Positions 40,077-49,776 of a DNA stretch of 64,000 nucleotides are shown piece after piece. The stretch covers positions 868,001 through 932,000 of the forward strand of contig NZ_KB911460.1 of assembly GCF_000383475.1 (NCBI RefSeq), written 5' to 3'. A program made the position numbers and the translations under genes. The first letter of the stretch is position 1. Every line of letters starts with the position of its first letter. The notes under the pieces were generated by a model. It searched no databases. It was not told the origin of the DNA and worked only from the letters and a program-made list of their open reading frames with translations. This DNA comes from Microbacterium sp. 11MF. GTDB lineage: Bacteria; Actinomycetota; Actinomycetes; Actinomycetales; Microbacteriaceae.

Positions 40077-41015
40077 TCACACCTGGGGGGCGTGCGTCTC
40101 GATCGCCACGATCCCCGATCCGGGGTTGGTGGCCGAGAGATGGACCACGGAGAACGCACCCGGCTCGAGGGCGGAGGACTCGCCCAGATAGGAGCCCTTC
40201 ACCGTGCCCGTCGCGAGGGCGATCTCGTGCATCAGCTCGGGCAGGACGGGCCGGTGCGAGCACAGCACGGCGGACTTGCGCGCGCGCACCCGCTTGCCGA
40301 CCAGCGTCCGCGGATCCGCATCGCCGGCATCCCAGGCGTCCTGCGAGATCGTCGAGGTGCGGTGGATGTCGCGGCGCAATGCTTCCGCCAGCGGTGCGAC
40401 GGTGTCGACGCAGCGCACCGCGTCGCTCGAGTACACGCGCCGCACGCCGAAGGCGCGGAGCGGTCCGACGATCGACTTCGCCTGCTTCTTGCCGCGACCG
40501 GCGAGGGGACGCTCGGCATCCGCTCCCGACCATTCCTCCCGCGGCGTCGCCTTCGCGTGACGGAGGACGACGAGGGGGAAGGTCTCGAGCACGCCGTCGT
40601 CGACGAGGCGCAGGAAGTTCTCCAGGATCTCCACGTCGACCGGGTAGCTCATCTTCGCGAGGGCTTTTCGCGCCGGCATCCATTCGACTGCGGCGATCTC
40701 GCGATTCGGGACGAACGCCGATTCGCGGATGGCCTTCCCGGTGGCCTGCGCGCTCCAGTAGTGCACGATCTTCGTCCGCTTGCTGGGCATGCGGTACGTC
40801 GAGACGCCGACGGGGACCCCGAGGTTGACGCGGATGCCGGTCTCCTCGTGGATCTCGCGCACGGCAGTCTCGGCGAGCGTCTCGCCGGGATCGACCTTGC
40901 CCTTCGGCAACGTCACATCGCGGTACTTCGTGCGGTGGATGGCGAGGACGAGGAGCTTGCCGTCGAGCATCCGCCACACCACGCCGCCTGCGGCGTAGAC
41001 CGCGGTCTCCGTCAT
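40077..41015 (-). CDS. Nudix hydrolase fused to a histidine phosphatase (MutT1-like)
   Basis: A 312-aa two-domain protein. Residues ~1-140 are a Nudix domain with an intact box, [23 protein letters not shown]. Residues ~170-312 are a SixA-like histidine phosphatase with catalytic LRHAKATPR and [18 protein letters not shown]. This arrangement matches mycobacterial MutT1, which cleans oxidised nucleotides and diadenosine polyphosphates. ATG 41015 overlaps the ppk stop by 4 nt, so it is cotranscribed with polyphosphate kinase, a pairing that is also conserved in mycobacteria. Confidence 0.9.
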   Translation of the reverse strand: MTETAVYAAGGVVWRMLDGKLLVLAIHRTKYRDVTLPKGKVDPGETLAETAVREIHEETGIRVNLGVPVGVSTYRMPSKRTKIVHYWSAQATGKAIRESAFVPNREIAAVEWMPARKALAKMSYPVDVEILENFLRLVDDGVLETFPLVVLRHAKATPREEWSGADAERPLAGRGKKQAKSIVGPLRAFGVRRVYSSDAVRCVDTVAPLAEALRRDIHRTSTISQDAWDAGDADPRTLVGKRVRARKSAVLCSHRPVLPELMHEIALATGTVKGSYLGESSALEPGAFSVVHLSATNPGSGIVAIETHAPQV

Positions 41016-43180
41016 CGCACCGCCCGCTGGCGTCGCCGACGGAGCACCGCCGCCATGGTCTTCTCCTGCAGGTCCACCAGCGGCGTGCCGTCGGCGGCCA
41101 GGTGATGACGCGTCCACTCGCCCTCGGAGCCGAGGTGCCACGAGCTGGTCGAGTCGTCCATCGCGAGGTCGAACAGCTCGATGAGCTCGTTCACGTGGGC
41201 GGGCGCGGTCACTCGTACGAGCGCCTCGACGCGGCGGTCGAGGTTGCGGTGCATCATGTCGGCGCTGCCGATGAAGACCTGCGGCTCGCCGCCGTGGCCG
41301 AACGCGAAGATCCGGGAGTGCTCGAGGTAGCGACCGAGGATCGAGCGGACCGTGATGTTATCGCTCACCCCGGGCAGATCGGTGCGCAGCGAGCAGATGC
41401 CGCGCACCCACACGTCGACCTTCACCCCCGCCTGGCTGGCGCGGTACAGGGCGTCGATGATCTGCTCGTCGACCATCGAGTTGACCTTGATGCGCACGTA
41501 CGCGGGCTTGCCGTCGAGCGCATTGCGACGCTCGGCGTCGATGAGACGCAGCAGCCCCTTGCGCAGGTGGAGGGGAGCGACGAGGAGCCGCTTGAACTTC
41601 TTCTCGATCGCGTACCCGCTGAGCTCGTTGAACAGACGGGTGAGGTCGCGACCGACCTGCTCGTTCGCGGTGAACAGGCCGTAGTCCTCGTAGATGCGAC
41701 TCGTCTTCGGGTTGTAGTTGCCCGTGCCGATGTGGCTGTAGCTGCGGAGCGCGCCGTCTTCTTCTCGGATGACGTGCAGCAGCTTGCAGTGGGTCTTCAG
41801 GCCCACGAGGCCGTAGACCACGTGAACGCCGGCCTTCTCGAGCGTGCGCGCCCAGCCGATGTTCGCCGCCTCGTCGAAGCGCGCCTTCACCTCGACCAGG
41901 GCCAGCACCTGCTTGCCGTTCTCGGCCGCGTTGATGAGCGCCTCGACGATGGGGCTGTCGCCCGAGGTCCGGTAGAGGGTCTGCTTGATCGCCAGCACGT
42001 GCGGATCGCGCGCGGCCTGCTGCAGGAACGAGACGACGCTCGTCGTGAACGACTCGTACGGGTGGTGGACGAGGATGTCCTCCTTGCGGATGGCCGCGAA
42101 CAGATCCGCCCGGCCGTTCTGCTCCGCGGGCTGGAACGGTGTCGCCGTCTTCGGCACGTGCGCCGGGTAGCGCAGGTCGGGCCGTTCGATCTGCGACAGC
42201 GAGAACAGGCCGCGGAGGTCGAGCGGGGCGGGCAGACGGTAGACGTCGTTGTCGGTGATGTCGAGCTCGTCGAGCAGCAGCGACAGCGTCACGTCGTCCA
42301 TGTCCTCGGTGATCTCGAGGCGGATCGGCGGGCCGAACCGGCGACGCAGCAGCTCGGCCTCGAGCGCCTGGATGAGGTTCTCGGTCTCATCCTCCTCGAT
42401 GACGACGTCCTCGTTGCGGGTGAGGCGGAACGTGTGGTGCTCGAGGATCTCCATGCCGGGGAAGAGGTCGCCGAGGTTCTCGGAGATCAGCTCTTCGAGG
42501 GGGAGGTACCGGACGGTGTTGCCGTCCTTCCGGACCTCGACGAGTCGCGGCATCATCGGGGGCACCTTCAGACGCGCGAACTCCTGGCGGCCGGTGCGCG
42601 CGTTGCGGATGCGGATCGCGAGGTTGAGCGAGAGTCCCGAGATGTACGGGAACGGGTGCGCCGGGTCGACCGCAAGCGGCATGAGGACCGGGAACACCTG
42701 CGAGGAGAAGTAGTCGTAGAGGATCTCGCGCTCCTCGTCCGAGAGGTCGGCCCACGAGACGACCTCGATGCCGGACTCGGCGAGCGCGGGACGCACCTGC
42801 TCCGACCAGACCGCGGCGTGTCGCTCCTGGAGGGCGTGTGCGGCGGTCGCGAGGTCGGTGAGCACGTCGAGCGGTGCGCGCCCCACGTTGGTGGGGATCG
42901 CGAGTCCGGTGAGGATGCGGCGCTTCAGTCCGGCGACCCGCACCATGAAGAACTCGTCGAGGTTGCTGGCGAAGATCGCCAGGAAGTTCGCGCGCTCGAG
43001 GGTCGGCAGGTTCGGATCCTCCGCCAACTCCAGAACCCGCTGGTTGAAGGCGAGCCAGCTGAGCTCGCGGTCGAGATAGCGGTTGTCGGGGAGCTGCGAG
43101 TCGTACGCTTCGACGACGTCATCGAAGTCGTCGTCGTCCGCGTCGCCCAGTCCGGAGTCGTGAACCTGGGTGTCGATCAT
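41012..43180 (-). CDS. ppk1: RNA degradosome-type polyphosphate kinase 1
   Basis: PPK1, 722 aa, of normal length. It starts the N domain with [46 protein letters not shown]. The catalytic region has the phosphohistidine loop [25 protein letters not shown] and a later PLD-like C2 region with [24 protein letters not shown]. It makes and degrades polyphosphate from ATP. ATG 43180 has AATGAT (43187-43192, minus strand) 6 nt upstream; an in-frame GTG sits two codons earlier. It heads a two-gene unit with the MutT1-like protein. Confidence 0.94.
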   Translation of the reverse strand: MIDTQVHDSGLGDADDDDFDDVVEAYDSQLPDNRYLDRELSWLAFNQRVLELAEDPNLPTLERANFLAIFASNLDEFFMVRVAGLKRRILTGLAIPTNVGRAPLDVLTDLATAAHALQERHAAVWSEQVRPALAESGIEVVSWADLSDEEREILYDYFSSQVFPVLMPLAVDPAHPFPYISGLSLNLAIRIRNARTGRQEFARLKVPPMMPRLVEVRKDGNTVRYLPLEELISENLGDLFPGMEILEHHTFRLTRNEDVVIEEDETENLIQALEAELLRRRFGPPIRLEITEDMDDVTLSLLLDELDITDNDVYRLPAPLDLRGLFSLSQIERPDLRYPAHVPKTATPFQPAEQNGRADLFAAIRKEDILVHHPYESFTTSVVSFLQQAARDPHVLAIKQTLYRTSGDSPIVEALINAAENGKQVLALVEVKARFDEAANIGWARTLEKAGVHVVYGLVGLKTHCKLLHVIREEDGALRSYSHIGTGNYNPKTSRIYEDYGLFTANEQVGRDLTRLFNELSGYAIEKKFKRLLVAPLHLRKGLLRLIDAERRNALDGKPAYVRIKVNSMVDEQIIDALYRASQAGVKVDVWVRGICSLRTDLPGVSDNITVRSILGRYLEHSRIFAFGHGGEPQVFIGSADMMHRNLDRRVEALVRVTAPAHVNELIELFDLAMDDSTSSWHLGSEGEWTRHHLAADGTPLVDLQEKTMAAVLRRRRQRAVR

Positions 43181-43247
43181 CCCCACATCATTGCAGGGGG
43201 ACGTGTCCCGTGCGTGAACACGACGAGCGGATGCCGCTGTGTCGCGC

Positions 43248-43934
43248 TCAGGCGGGGGAGCCTGGCAGCTGCTCGTCCTCGTACACGTTGAAGCGGTAGC
43301 CGACGTTGCGGACCGTCCCGATGAGCTGTTCGAGGTCGCCGAGCTTGGCGCGCAGCCGCCGCACGTGGACGTCCACGGTCCGGGTGCCGCCGAAGTAGTC
43401 GTAGCCCCAGACTTCGCTCAGGAGCTGTTCGCGGGTGAAGACGCGGGACGGATGCGTCGCGAAGAAGTGCAGGAGCTGGAATTCCTTGTACGTGAGGTCG
43501 AGCGGTCGGCCGTGGACCTTCGCGGAATAGGAGGACTCGTCGATCGTGATGCCGGAGGTCTGGATGCGGGTCGAGACCTGCTCCTTGGACACGCGCCCCA
43601 CGGCGAGGCGGATCCGGGCATCGACCTCAGCGGGGCCGGCGGCCACGAGGATGACGTCGTCGATGCCCCAGTCGGGCGAGACGGCGGTCAATCCGCCCTC
43701 GGTCACGACGAGGATGAGCGGTGCATCGTGCCCGGTGGTCGTGAGGATCTTGCAGAGCGACTTCGCTCCGACGAGGTCTTTCCGCGCGTCGACGAAGACG
43801 ACGTCTGCGTGGGGGGCGTTGACGAGCTGCGCCGCCTCTGCAGGGATCTGCCGGACGCGGTGGCTCAGCAGTTCGAGAGCGGGCAGGACGGAGTCGCCGC
43901 CGGCGGCGGAGCTCAGAACGAGCAACTGTGCCAA
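43248..43934 (-). CDS. glnR: GlnR-type nitrogen response regulator
   Basis: A 228-aa OmpR-family protein. The receiver-like domain [31 protein letters not shown] with [20 protein letters not shown] and [24 protein letters not shown] matches the actinobacterial GlnR pattern, which lacks a normal acidic pocket and works without a partner kinase. The C-terminal winged helix is intact ([54 protein letters not shown]). It should control nitrogen-assimilation genes. It lies 67 bp upstream of ppk1 on the same strand. Confidence 0.85.
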   Translation of the reverse strand: MAQLLVLSSAAGGDSVLPALELLSHRVRQIPAEAAQLVNAPHADVVFVDARKDLVGAKSLCKILTTTGHDAPLILVVTEGGLTAVSPDWGIDDVILVAAGPAEVDARIRLAVGRVSKEQVSTRIQTSGITIDESSYSAKVHGRPLDLTYKEFQLLHFFATHPSRVFTREQLLSEVWGYDYFGGTRTVDVHVRRLRAKLGDLEQLIGTVRNVGYRFNVYEDEQLPGSPA

Positions 43935-44043
43935 GGGGGACCCTCCGGTGCGGACTCGGAACCGCGTCTCATCTTAGGGGTAGCCCCGGTGCCGCCTGCG
44001 CCGCGTCCCTGCGCACCGCCGGGACGTGCGCAACAATGGGGGG

Positions 44044-44337
44044 ATGACCTCGCCCGAGATCCTTCCCCGCTCGCGGGCCGCCGGTGTCATCGCCGTCTGG
44101 GTGGCGGCGGCTCTCATCGCCCTGGCCATCGGGATCTTCGTCGAACCGGACTGGCGCGGGGCATGGCTGCTCGTGGGCCTCGGGCTCTCCTTCTTCCTGG
44201 CTTTCGCCGTCCAATTGGCGACGGGGCGCTCGCAGGGCTTCATCCTCCGGATCTCGGCCAGTGTGCTCGGCGCGCTGGTGGTCATGGGGCTGCTGGGCGC
44301 GGGCTTCGCGCTGGCCGAACTCCTTGCCTCGGTGTGA
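44044..44337 (+). CDS. Small membrane protein, about 97 aa
   Basis: Three hydrophobic segments: AAGVIAVWVAAALIALAIGIF, GAWLLVGLGLSFFLAFAVQL and SASVLGALVVMGLLGAGFALAELL. A short charged linker follows each. No family was recognised; similar small membrane proteins lie near glnR in other actinobacteria, as far as I recall, but this is not certain. AACAAT (44032-44037) lies 6 nt before ATG 44044, as in other leaderless genes here. Confidence 0.6.
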   Translation: MTSPEILPRSRAAGVIAVWVAAALIALAIGIFVEPDWRGAWLLVGLGLSFFLAFAVQLATGRSQGFILRISASVLGALVVMGLLGAGFALAELLASV

Positions 44338-44388
44338 CCGCGTCGTCCGCCGACCGTGAGGCCGCATCCGGCCGCTAAAGTGGACGGC

Positions 44389-44502
44389 ATGGATCTCGTC
44401 GCACTCGAACTCTTCTTCGTCGGGCTGCTCGGCCTCGCATCGCTCGCGATCGCGTTCGTGTCCGGCGTCGTCGTCTGGAACCTCTACCGCGGTCAGCGCT
44501 GA
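44389..44502 (+). CDS. Single-helix membrane microprotein, 37 aa
   Basis: ATG 44389 to TGA 44502 encodes a 37-aa protein: MDLVALELFFVGLLGLASLA, then a Val-rich helix end and VWNLYRGQR. One membrane helix spans most of it, with a basic C terminus. TAAAGT (44376-44381) lies exactly 7 nt before the ATG, among the best -10 matches in the window, and the nitrobindin GTG starts 4 nt after the stop. Both facts argue for a real gene. Function unknown. Confidence 0.62.
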   Translation: MDLVALELFFVGLLGLASLAIAFVSGVVVWNLYRGQR

Positions 44503-44506
44503 GCTC

Positions 44507-45112
44507 GTGATCGATCTGCCGACGGACCTTCCGGCTGATCTGGTCCCGCTCTCCTGGTTGCTGGGTGTCTGGGAAGGCACCGGCGTTCTCGAGTACGACG
44601 CGCAGGGCCGGACGATGTCGGGTGAGTTCTCGCACCGCGTGAGCTTCAGCCACGACGGCGACGACGCCCTGAACTACTCGGCGACTGCCTGGTTCGAGGA
44701 TGCCGACGGTAACCGCACCGACCTCGTCGCCGAGACCGGCTACTGGCGCCTCTCGCGTCCTGCGACCGAGGCGGACGCCGGTCCCGCGCTCCTTCCGGCC
44801 CTCGCCCCTCGCTCCGAGCCGCGCTCCGTCCATGACGTCGAGGAGCTTCGCACCGAGGCGGGCGGCTTCGAGATCACGGTGGCCCTCGTCCACTCCGACG
44901 GGATCAGCGAGCTCTACCTCGGTCAGGTCCGCGGACCTCGGATCGACATCGCGACGGACGCCATCGTGCGCCCCGCCGGCGCCAAGGAGTACGCGTCGGC
45001 GACCCGGATGTACGGGCTCGTCGACGGGCACCTGCTCTGGGCGTGGGACGTCGCCGCCCTCGGGTCCGCACTCTCGTCGCACGCCTCCGCTCGGCTCGCG
45101 AAGGTCCAGTGA
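44507..45112 (+). CDS. Nitrobindin-like FABP/THAP4 heme-binding protein
   Basis: A 201-aa beta-barrel protein. The N-terminal signature PLSWLLGVWEGTG matches the GxWxGxG motif of nitrobindins (DUF1794). The heme-ligand His expected near the C terminus is probably that in SSHASARLAKVQ; by eye I cannot prove it. The family binds ferric heme and isomerises peroxynitrite to nitrate. It starts with GTG 4 nt after a 37-aa membrane protein and overlaps the next gene by one base (TGATG). Confidence 0.82.
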   Translation: MIDLPTDLPADLVPLSWLLGVWEGTGVLEYDAQGRTMSGEFSHRVSFSHDGDDALNYSATAWFEDADGNRTDLVAETGYWRLSRPATEADAGPALLPALAPRSEPRSVHDVEELRTEAGGFEITVALVHSDGISELYLGQVRGPRIDIATDAIVRPAGAKEYASATRMYGLVDGHLLWAWDVAALGSALSSHASARLAKVQ

Positions 45113-46191
45113 TGAGCGACGCCTTCGCGGCCGTCCCCGGCGCCGTCGTCGATGACCGGGGCCTCGCCCACCTCGGGAACCCGGTCCGCGAGCAGCGCGA
45201 GCTCGCCGCCGGTGCGGCGATCGTGCCCCTTGAGGACCGGGTCGTCCTGACCGTCGCCGGTGAGGATCGGCTCACGTGGCTGGATTCGATCACCTCGCAG
45301 GCGCTGACCTCGCTGGCCCCCGCCGTCGGCACCGAGCTGCTCGTGCTCGACCCGCAGGGGCACGTGGAGCACGCGGCATCCGTCGTCGATGACGGGGAGC
45401 GGACGTGGCTCATCGTCGACCGGGACCGCGCCCAGGGGCTGCTGACCTGGCTGACGCGCATGCGGTTCCGGCTGCGCGTGGATCCGCAGGATGCGTCGGC
45501 CGACTTCGGCGTCGTGGCGGGTACCGGTGCAGCGGTCGGCGTGCTCGGTGCCGCGGTCGTCTGGCGTGACCCATGGCCGAACGTCGGCGTCGGCGGGTGG
45601 GGGTACGCGGCGACGCAGCCGCATCCCGGGGCGGACCGAGACTGGGCCGAAGCCGTCGTCCCGCGCGCCGCCTGGGACGATCTCGCCGCGGCGGCCGTCC
45701 GCGGCGACGTCCGACTGGCCGGCTACCTTGCGGCCGACGCGCTGCGCGTCGCGGCCTGGCGCCCGAGCGCGAGCGCCGAAGCCGACGGACGCACCCTTCC
45801 GCACGAGGTCGACTGGCTGCGCACGGCCGTCCACCTCGACAAGGGCTGCTATCGCGGGCAGGAGACGGTGGCGAAGGTCCACAACCTCGGGCATCCGCCG
45901 CGTCGCATGGTCTTCCTCCAGCTCGACGGGTCGGATGCCGAGCTCCCGACCGTCGGCAGCGCCGTCCGCCTCGACGGTGCCGACGTCGGCGCGGTCACCT
46001 CGGTCGCCCGTCACCACGAAGAAGGTCCCATCGCGCTGGCGATCGTGAAGCGCTCGGTGCCCGTCGACGCCGCACTGACCGTCGAGGTCGGCGACGGCGA
46101 GGTCGCTGCCGCGCAGGAGGTCGTCGTGCCACCGGATGCGGGGCGCGCGGCATCCGTCCCTCGTCTGCCCCGACTCTCCCAGCGCCGCTGA
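45112..46191 (+). CDS. YgfZ/GcvT family folate-binding protein
   Basis: A 359-aa protein of the COG0354 family. The hallmark KGCYRGQETVAKVHNLG (family KGCYxGQE) is intact, preceded by VDWLRTAVHLD. The N-terminal GcvT-like fold has PLEDRVVLTVAGEDRLTWLDSITSQ. YgfZ proteins bind tetrahydrofolate and help assemble or repair some Fe-S enzymes; MoaA in this window is one such Fe-S enzyme. ATG 45112 overlaps the nitrobindin stop. Confidence 0.9.
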   Translation: MSDAFAAVPGAVVDDRGLAHLGNPVREQRELAAGAAIVPLEDRVVLTVAGEDRLTWLDSITSQALTSLAPAVGTELLVLDPQGHVEHAASVVDDGERTWLIVDRDRAQGLLTWLTRMRFRLRVDPQDASADFGVVAGTGAAVGVLGAAVVWRDPWPNVGVGGWGYAATQPHPGADRDWAEAVVPRAAWDDLAAAAVRGDVRLAGYLAADALRVAAWRPSASAEADGRTLPHEVDWLRTAVHLDKGCYRGQETVAKVHNLGHPPRRMVFLQLDGSDAELPTVGSAVRLDGADVGAVTSVARHHEEGPIALAIVKRSVPVDAALTVEVGDGEVAAAQEVVVPPDAGRAASVPRLPRLSQRR

Positions 46192-46193
46192 CG

Positions 46194-47288
46194 ATGACGG
46201 GGGAACCGACCGCCACGGCTCCGGTGCCCACCGTCCGGAAGTATCCGCGGGAGGGCTGGGCGCGCCTGCGCGGGTCGGCCGTCGCGATCGTGCAGTTGGT
46301 CGTCGCCGCGAGCGCTGCGTTCTCGATCGCGCATTACGGGCTGGGGCATCCTGCCCCGCTGATCGCGGCGACCGTCACGATCTCGAGCCTCGGCCTGGTC
46401 CGCGACGCCCGGCCGTGGCGGGTGCTCGAGACCGTCATCGGGATGGTGCTCGGCGTGTTCGTCGCGGAGCTCGTCGTCGTCACCGCCGGGAGCGGCTGGT
46501 GGCAGCTGGCACTGACGCTCGCGGTGAGTCTGTCGATCGCCCGGTTCGTGTCTCCGCAGGCGGGGTTCGCGATCGCGGCGGCGATCCAGTCGATCATCGT
46601 CGTCGTCGTACCGGCGCAGGTGCCGTTCCTCCGTCTTCTCGACGCCCTCATCGGCGGGGCGATGGCCCTTCTGGTGACCGCCCTCATCCCGCGGAGCCCT
46701 GTCCGCACCGCGCTGACCGACGCGGCCCGGCTGTTCGACGCGTTCCAGGGCGCGGCGGGCACCGTCGCGCAGGGGCTGCGTCGCGGCAGTCGTGTGCGCG
46801 CGGAGCGCGGGCTCGAGAAGGCGCGGAGTCTGCAGACGCTCGTCGACGACTGGCGGACGTCCGTCGAATCCGGCATCGCCATCGCGCGCATCTCGCCGTT
46901 CCTCCGGCGGCAGCGGTTCGAACTCGCACGCTACGAGCGGATGCGGATCAGCATGGACCTCGCGGTGCGAAACCTCCGCGTCGTCGCCCGTCGTTCGGTG
47001 TACCTCGTCGACGACGGTCGCACGCGCGACGTCGCAGCGGATCTGCTCCTCGACCTCACGCGTGGCGCCGATCTCCTGCAGTCCTCCCTGACCGACATCA
47101 CCTTCGAGCCCGCCGCGCGCGAGCTGCTCACCGCCGTCGCCGCCCGCCTCGACCCGGTGGCGCTCGTGCCCGACGGTTCGCTGGGCGATCAGACTCTCGT
47201 CACCGCGCTTCGCCCTCTCGCGACCGATCTCCTGTGCGCGGCCGGGCTGAGCCCGGCCGACGCGAGGGCGCTGCTCCCGCGAGTGTGA
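46194..47288 (+). CDS. FUSC family (aromatic-acid exporter-like) membrane protein
   Basis: A 364-aa protein with about six hydrophobic helices in the first ~170 residues (WARLRGSAVAIVQLVVAASAAF, HPAPLIAATVTISSLG and VLETVIGMVLGVFVAELVVV), including the FUSC-type R-P/RDARPWRVLE turn. A long helical cytosolic C-terminal half follows with an Arg-rich segment (AQGLRRGSRVRAERGLEKARSLQTL). The family contains YccS/AaeB-like exporters. The substrate is unknown. ATG 46194 is just after the previous stop. Confidence 0.82.
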   Translation: MTGEPTATAPVPTVRKYPREGWARLRGSAVAIVQLVVAASAAFSIAHYGLGHPAPLIAATVTISSLGLVRDARPWRVLETVIGMVLGVFVAELVVVTAGSGWWQLALTLAVSLSIARFVSPQAGFAIAAAIQSIIVVVVPAQVPFLRLLDALIGGAMALLVTALIPRSPVRTALTDAARLFDAFQGAAGTVAQGLRRGSRVRAERGLEKARSLQTLVDDWRTSVESGIAIARISPFLRRQRFELARYERMRISMDLAVRNLRVVARRSVYLVDDGRTRDVAADLLLDLTRGADLLQSSLTDITFEPAARELLTAVAARLDPVALVPDGSLGDQTLVTALRPLATDLLCAAGLSPADARALLPRV

Positions 47289-47300
47289 CACGCACACCGC

Positions 47301-47355
47301 GTCACCGCGGTGCGACGGCCTCCCGCACCCCGTCACCGCGGTGCGACGGCCTCCC
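47301..47355. repeat. Tandem 24-bp repeat at the 3' end of the methyltransferase gene
   Basis: The same 24 bases (beginning GTCACCGCGGTGCGACGG) occur at 47301-47324 and 47332-47355, 31 bp apart. The second copy holds the stop and last codons of the minus-strand methyltransferase; the first is a duplicate beyond its stop. Only two units, so it is not a CRISPR array. The self-complementary CACCGCGGTG may also act as a weak terminator. Confidence 0.85.
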
Positions 47356-48157
47356 AGGGCACGGTGAACTCACCCAGCCGCCAGCGCGAGCGCGAGCCGA
47401 TCGGCCAGCCGGCGCCGGCCAACGCCTCGAGAGTCGAGCGCCATCGCTGGACGGGACCGAACGACGAGGCCGCGACGGCGCGCGTCCACTCCCGCTCGAG
47501 CGCATCGATCACCTCGTGCACGCGCTCGCCGGGGACGTTCCGATGGATCAGCGCCTTCGGCAGACGCTCGGCGGCGATCGCGGGGGAGTCGAGCTCCGCG
47601 AGTCGCAAAGAGATCGTGAGGCTGCGGGGTGCGGCATCCGGTCCCACTTCGATCCACGTCGAGATGCGCCCCAGCTCGTCGCACGTCCCCTCGACGAGCA
47701 TGCCGTCGGGACGCAGTCGCGCCGCCATTCGTGCCCACGCCCCGGGGACGTCCTGCTCGTCGTACTGCCGCAGCACGTTGAACGCTCGGATGACGGCGGG
47801 CCGACGGTCTCCCGGCACCGGCACCTCGAAGCCACCGCGCGCGAACGACACCCGCGCGTCCGGGGCGAAAACCCCGTCGCCGGCTCGCACGCGCGCGAGC
47901 TGCTCCCGCGCCCGAGCGACGCGCGCCGGTTCGATCTCGAGCCCCAGCACCTCGACGTCGGGCCGAGCGTGGCGGAGCCTCGCCTCGAGCTCGAACGCGG
48001 TCACGCCGCTCGCCCCGTAGCCGAGGTCGACCACGAGCGGATCCGCCGTCCGTCGCAGGATCGGATGCCGCGCGATCCAGCGGTCCACACGGCGAAGCCG
48101 GTTGGTGTTCGTCGTCCCTCGGGTCACCTGCCCCACGACCGGCTCGGAACGCGTCAT
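47333..48157 (-). CDS. Class I SAM-dependent methyltransferase
   Basis: A 274-aa protein. PLVVDLGYGASGVTAFELEARLR is the SAM-binding loop, VEVLGLEIEPARVARARE the second acidic strand, and FNVLRQYDEQDVPGAW the catalytic-side loop. The substrate is unknown. GATCAT (48164-48169, minus strand) lies 6 nt before ATG 48157; only 41 bp separate it from divergent gpmA. Its 3' end is duplicated in tandem. Confidence 0.8.
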   Translation of the reverse strand: MTRSEPVVGQVTRGTTNTNRLRRVDRWIARHPILRRTADPLVVDLGYGASGVTAFELEARLRHARPDVEVLGLEIEPARVARAREQLARVRAGDGVFAPDARVSFARGGFEVPVPGDRRPAVIRAFNVLRQYDEQDVPGAWARMAARLRPDGMLVEGTCDELGRISTWIEVGPDAAPRSLTISLRLAELDSPAIAAERLPKALIHRNVPGERVHEVIDALEREWTRAVAASSFGPVQRWRSTLEALAGAGWPIGSRSRWRLGEFTVPWEAVAPR

Positions 48158-48198
48158 GACCCCATGATCCCATCGCCTGCGCCGGTAGGATTGCGAGC

Positions 48199-48948
48199 AT
48201 GACAGCCCCCTACACGTTGATCCTTCTTCGGCACGGTCAGAGCGAGTGGAACAAGTCCAACCAGTTCACCGGCTGGGTGGACGTCCGCCTCACCGACCAG
48301 GGCAAAGCGGAGGCCCAGCGCGGCGGCGAGCTGCTGAAGGAGTCGGGCCTGCTCCCCGACATCCTCCACACGTCGGTGCTGTCGCGAGCCATTCAGACCG
48401 CCAACATCGCGCTCGACGCGGCCGACCGTCTCTGGGTCCCGGTCAAGCGCTCGTGGCGTCTCAACGAGCGTCACTACGGCGCGCTGCAGGGCAAGGACAA
48501 GGCCCAGACCCTCGACGAATTCGGCGAGGAGCAGTTCATGCTGTGGCGCCGGTCGTTCGACGTGCCGCCGCCGGACATCTCCGACGACGACCCCTACACG
48601 CAGGTGGGCGACGTCCGGTACGCCGGCATCGACGGCGAGGTTCCGCGCACCGAGTCGCTCAAGATCGTCATCGACCGTCTGCTTCCCTACTGGCAGAGCG
48701 AGATCGTCCCCGACCTGAAGTCCGGAAAGACCGTCATGGTCACCGCCCACGGCAACTCGCTGCGCGCACTGGTAAAGCACCTCGACGGCATCAGCGACGA
48801 CGACATCGCCGAGCTGAACATCCCCACCGGCATCCCGCTGGTGTACCGCCTCGACGAGAACCTCGAGCCCCTCGGGCCGGGCGAATACCTCGACCCCGAG
48901 GCCGCCGCCGCCGGCGCCGCCGCGGTCGCCTCGCAGGGCAAGAAGTAA
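48199..48948 (+). CDS. gpmA: 2,3-bisphosphoglycerate-dependent phosphoglycerate mutase
   Basis: GpmA, 249 aa. [29 protein letters not shown] carries the catalytic His, [21 protein letters not shown] the Glu acid region, and [15 protein letters not shown] the second His. It interconverts 3- and 2-phosphoglycerate in glycolysis. TAGGAT (48186-48191) lies 7 nt before the ATG. Placed beside phoU and senX3-regX3 as in mycobacteria. A 16-bp hairpin terminator follows. Confidence 0.96.
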   Translation: MTAPYTLILLRHGQSEWNKSNQFTGWVDVRLTDQGKAEAQRGGELLKESGLLPDILHTSVLSRAIQTANIALDAADRLWVPVKRSWRLNERHYGALQGKDKAQTLDEFGEEQFMLWRRSFDVPPPDISDDDPYTQVGDVRYAGIDGEVPRTESLKIVIDRLLPYWQSEIVPDLKSGKTVMVTAHGNSLRALVKHLDGISDDDIAELNIPTGIPLVYRLDENLEPLGPGEYLDPEAAAAGAAAVASQGKK

Positions 48949-48967
48949 GCCGCACACCTCGGAAGAC

Positions 48968-49003
48968 ACGAAGAGCGGATGCCTCGCGGCATCCGCTCTT
49001 CGT
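48968..49003. terminator. Bidirectional terminator between gpmA and phoU
   Basis: ACGAAGAGCGGATGCC (48968-48983) pairs perfectly with GGCATCCGCTCTTCGT (48988-49003); the loop is TCGC. The genes on either side converge here. No long T tract follows on either strand, but the 16-bp stem is strong. Confidence 0.75.
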
Positions 49004-49027
49004 CGTCCGGGCGGACCCGGAGCGAGA

Positions 49028-49699
49028 TCAGACCTCGGCGTCGACACCTTCAGGGTCGGCCGCCCACGTGCCGGTCGCCAGGTATGAGACCTTCTTGGCG
49101 ACGGAGAGGGCGTGGTCGCCGAAGCGCTCGTGGTAGCGCGAGGCCAGGGTGGCGTCGACCGTCGCGGAGGCCTCGCCCTGCCAGTTGTCGCTCAGCACCT
49201 TCTCGAAGACGGCGAGGTGCAGGGCGTCGAGCTGGTCGTCGAGTTCGTGGAGGCGGTTCACGAGCGAGAGGTCCTCGGTGCGGAGGAGATCGGCCAGTGT
49301 GCGGGCCACCTCGGTGTCGATCTCGCCCATCTTCGTGAACGTGTTCTTGAGCCCCTTGGGGACGGCGCGCTCTGGGAAGCGCATGCGCGTCAGCTGGGCG
49401 ATGTGCTCCGCGATGTCGCCCATCCGCTCGAGCGACGCGCTGACGCGGAGCGCGGCGACGACGATGCGCAGGTCGCGCGCGACCGGCTGCTGGCGGGCGA
49501 GGATCTCGATGGCGAGCTCATCGAGCTCGATGGCCCGGTCGTCGATCACCTTGTCGTTGTCGATGACCTCTTCGGCCAGGGCGACGTCGCTCGTCGCGAA
49601 GGCGCGGGTCGCCTGCTCGATCGCGACGGTGACGAGGTCGGAGATCTCGACGAGACGGGTCTGCACGTCCTCGAGGGACTGGTGGAAAACTTCGCGCAT
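49028..49699 (-). CDS. phoU: Phosphate signalling regulator PhoU
   Basis: PhoU, 223 aa, with two three-helix bundles. Landmarks are EDVQTRLVEISDLVTVAIEQATRAF, a metal-binding type motif EEVIDNDKVIDDRAIELDELAIEIL, RDLRIVVAALRVSASLERMGDIAEHIAQLTR, and the second half ending RYHERFGDHALSVAKKVSYL. It damps Pho-regulon signalling by linking PstSCAB to the SenX3 kinase. The start is ATG 49699; the frame running far upstream is antisense to senX3. It is divergent from senX3, with PHO repeats between them. Confidence 0.93.
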   Translation of the reverse strand: MREVFHQSLEDVQTRLVEISDLVTVAIEQATRAFATSDVALAEEVIDNDKVIDDRAIELDELAIEILARQQPVARDLRIVVAALRVSASLERMGDIAEHIAQLTRMRFPERAVPKGLKNTFTKMGEIDTEVARTLADLLRTEDLSLVNRLHELDDQLDALHLAVFEKVLSDNWQGEASATVDATLASRYHERFGDHALSVAKKVSYLATGTWAADPEGVDAEV

Positions 49700-49776
49700 G
49701 GAGCACCTTCTCTTCGTGCGGGCGGGTGAGGGGCGCGACCTGTCGCGCGGAGACCTCGGCGATCCTCCCGCGCTCA

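Noticed and set aside
41102..43291. A 729-codon open frame antisense to ppk1
   Set aside because: It is a GC-driven mirror of the polyphosphate kinase gene, rich in Arg, Asp and Val with no domain; the sense gene has complete motifs.
47301..47355. CRISPR-like repeat
   Set aside because: Only two units, a 7-bp gap and overlap with a gene end.
46136..48202. A 688-codon open frame across the FUSC and methyltransferase genes
   Set aside because: Arg/Pro/Ala-rich shadow of two well-supported genes, with no start signal.
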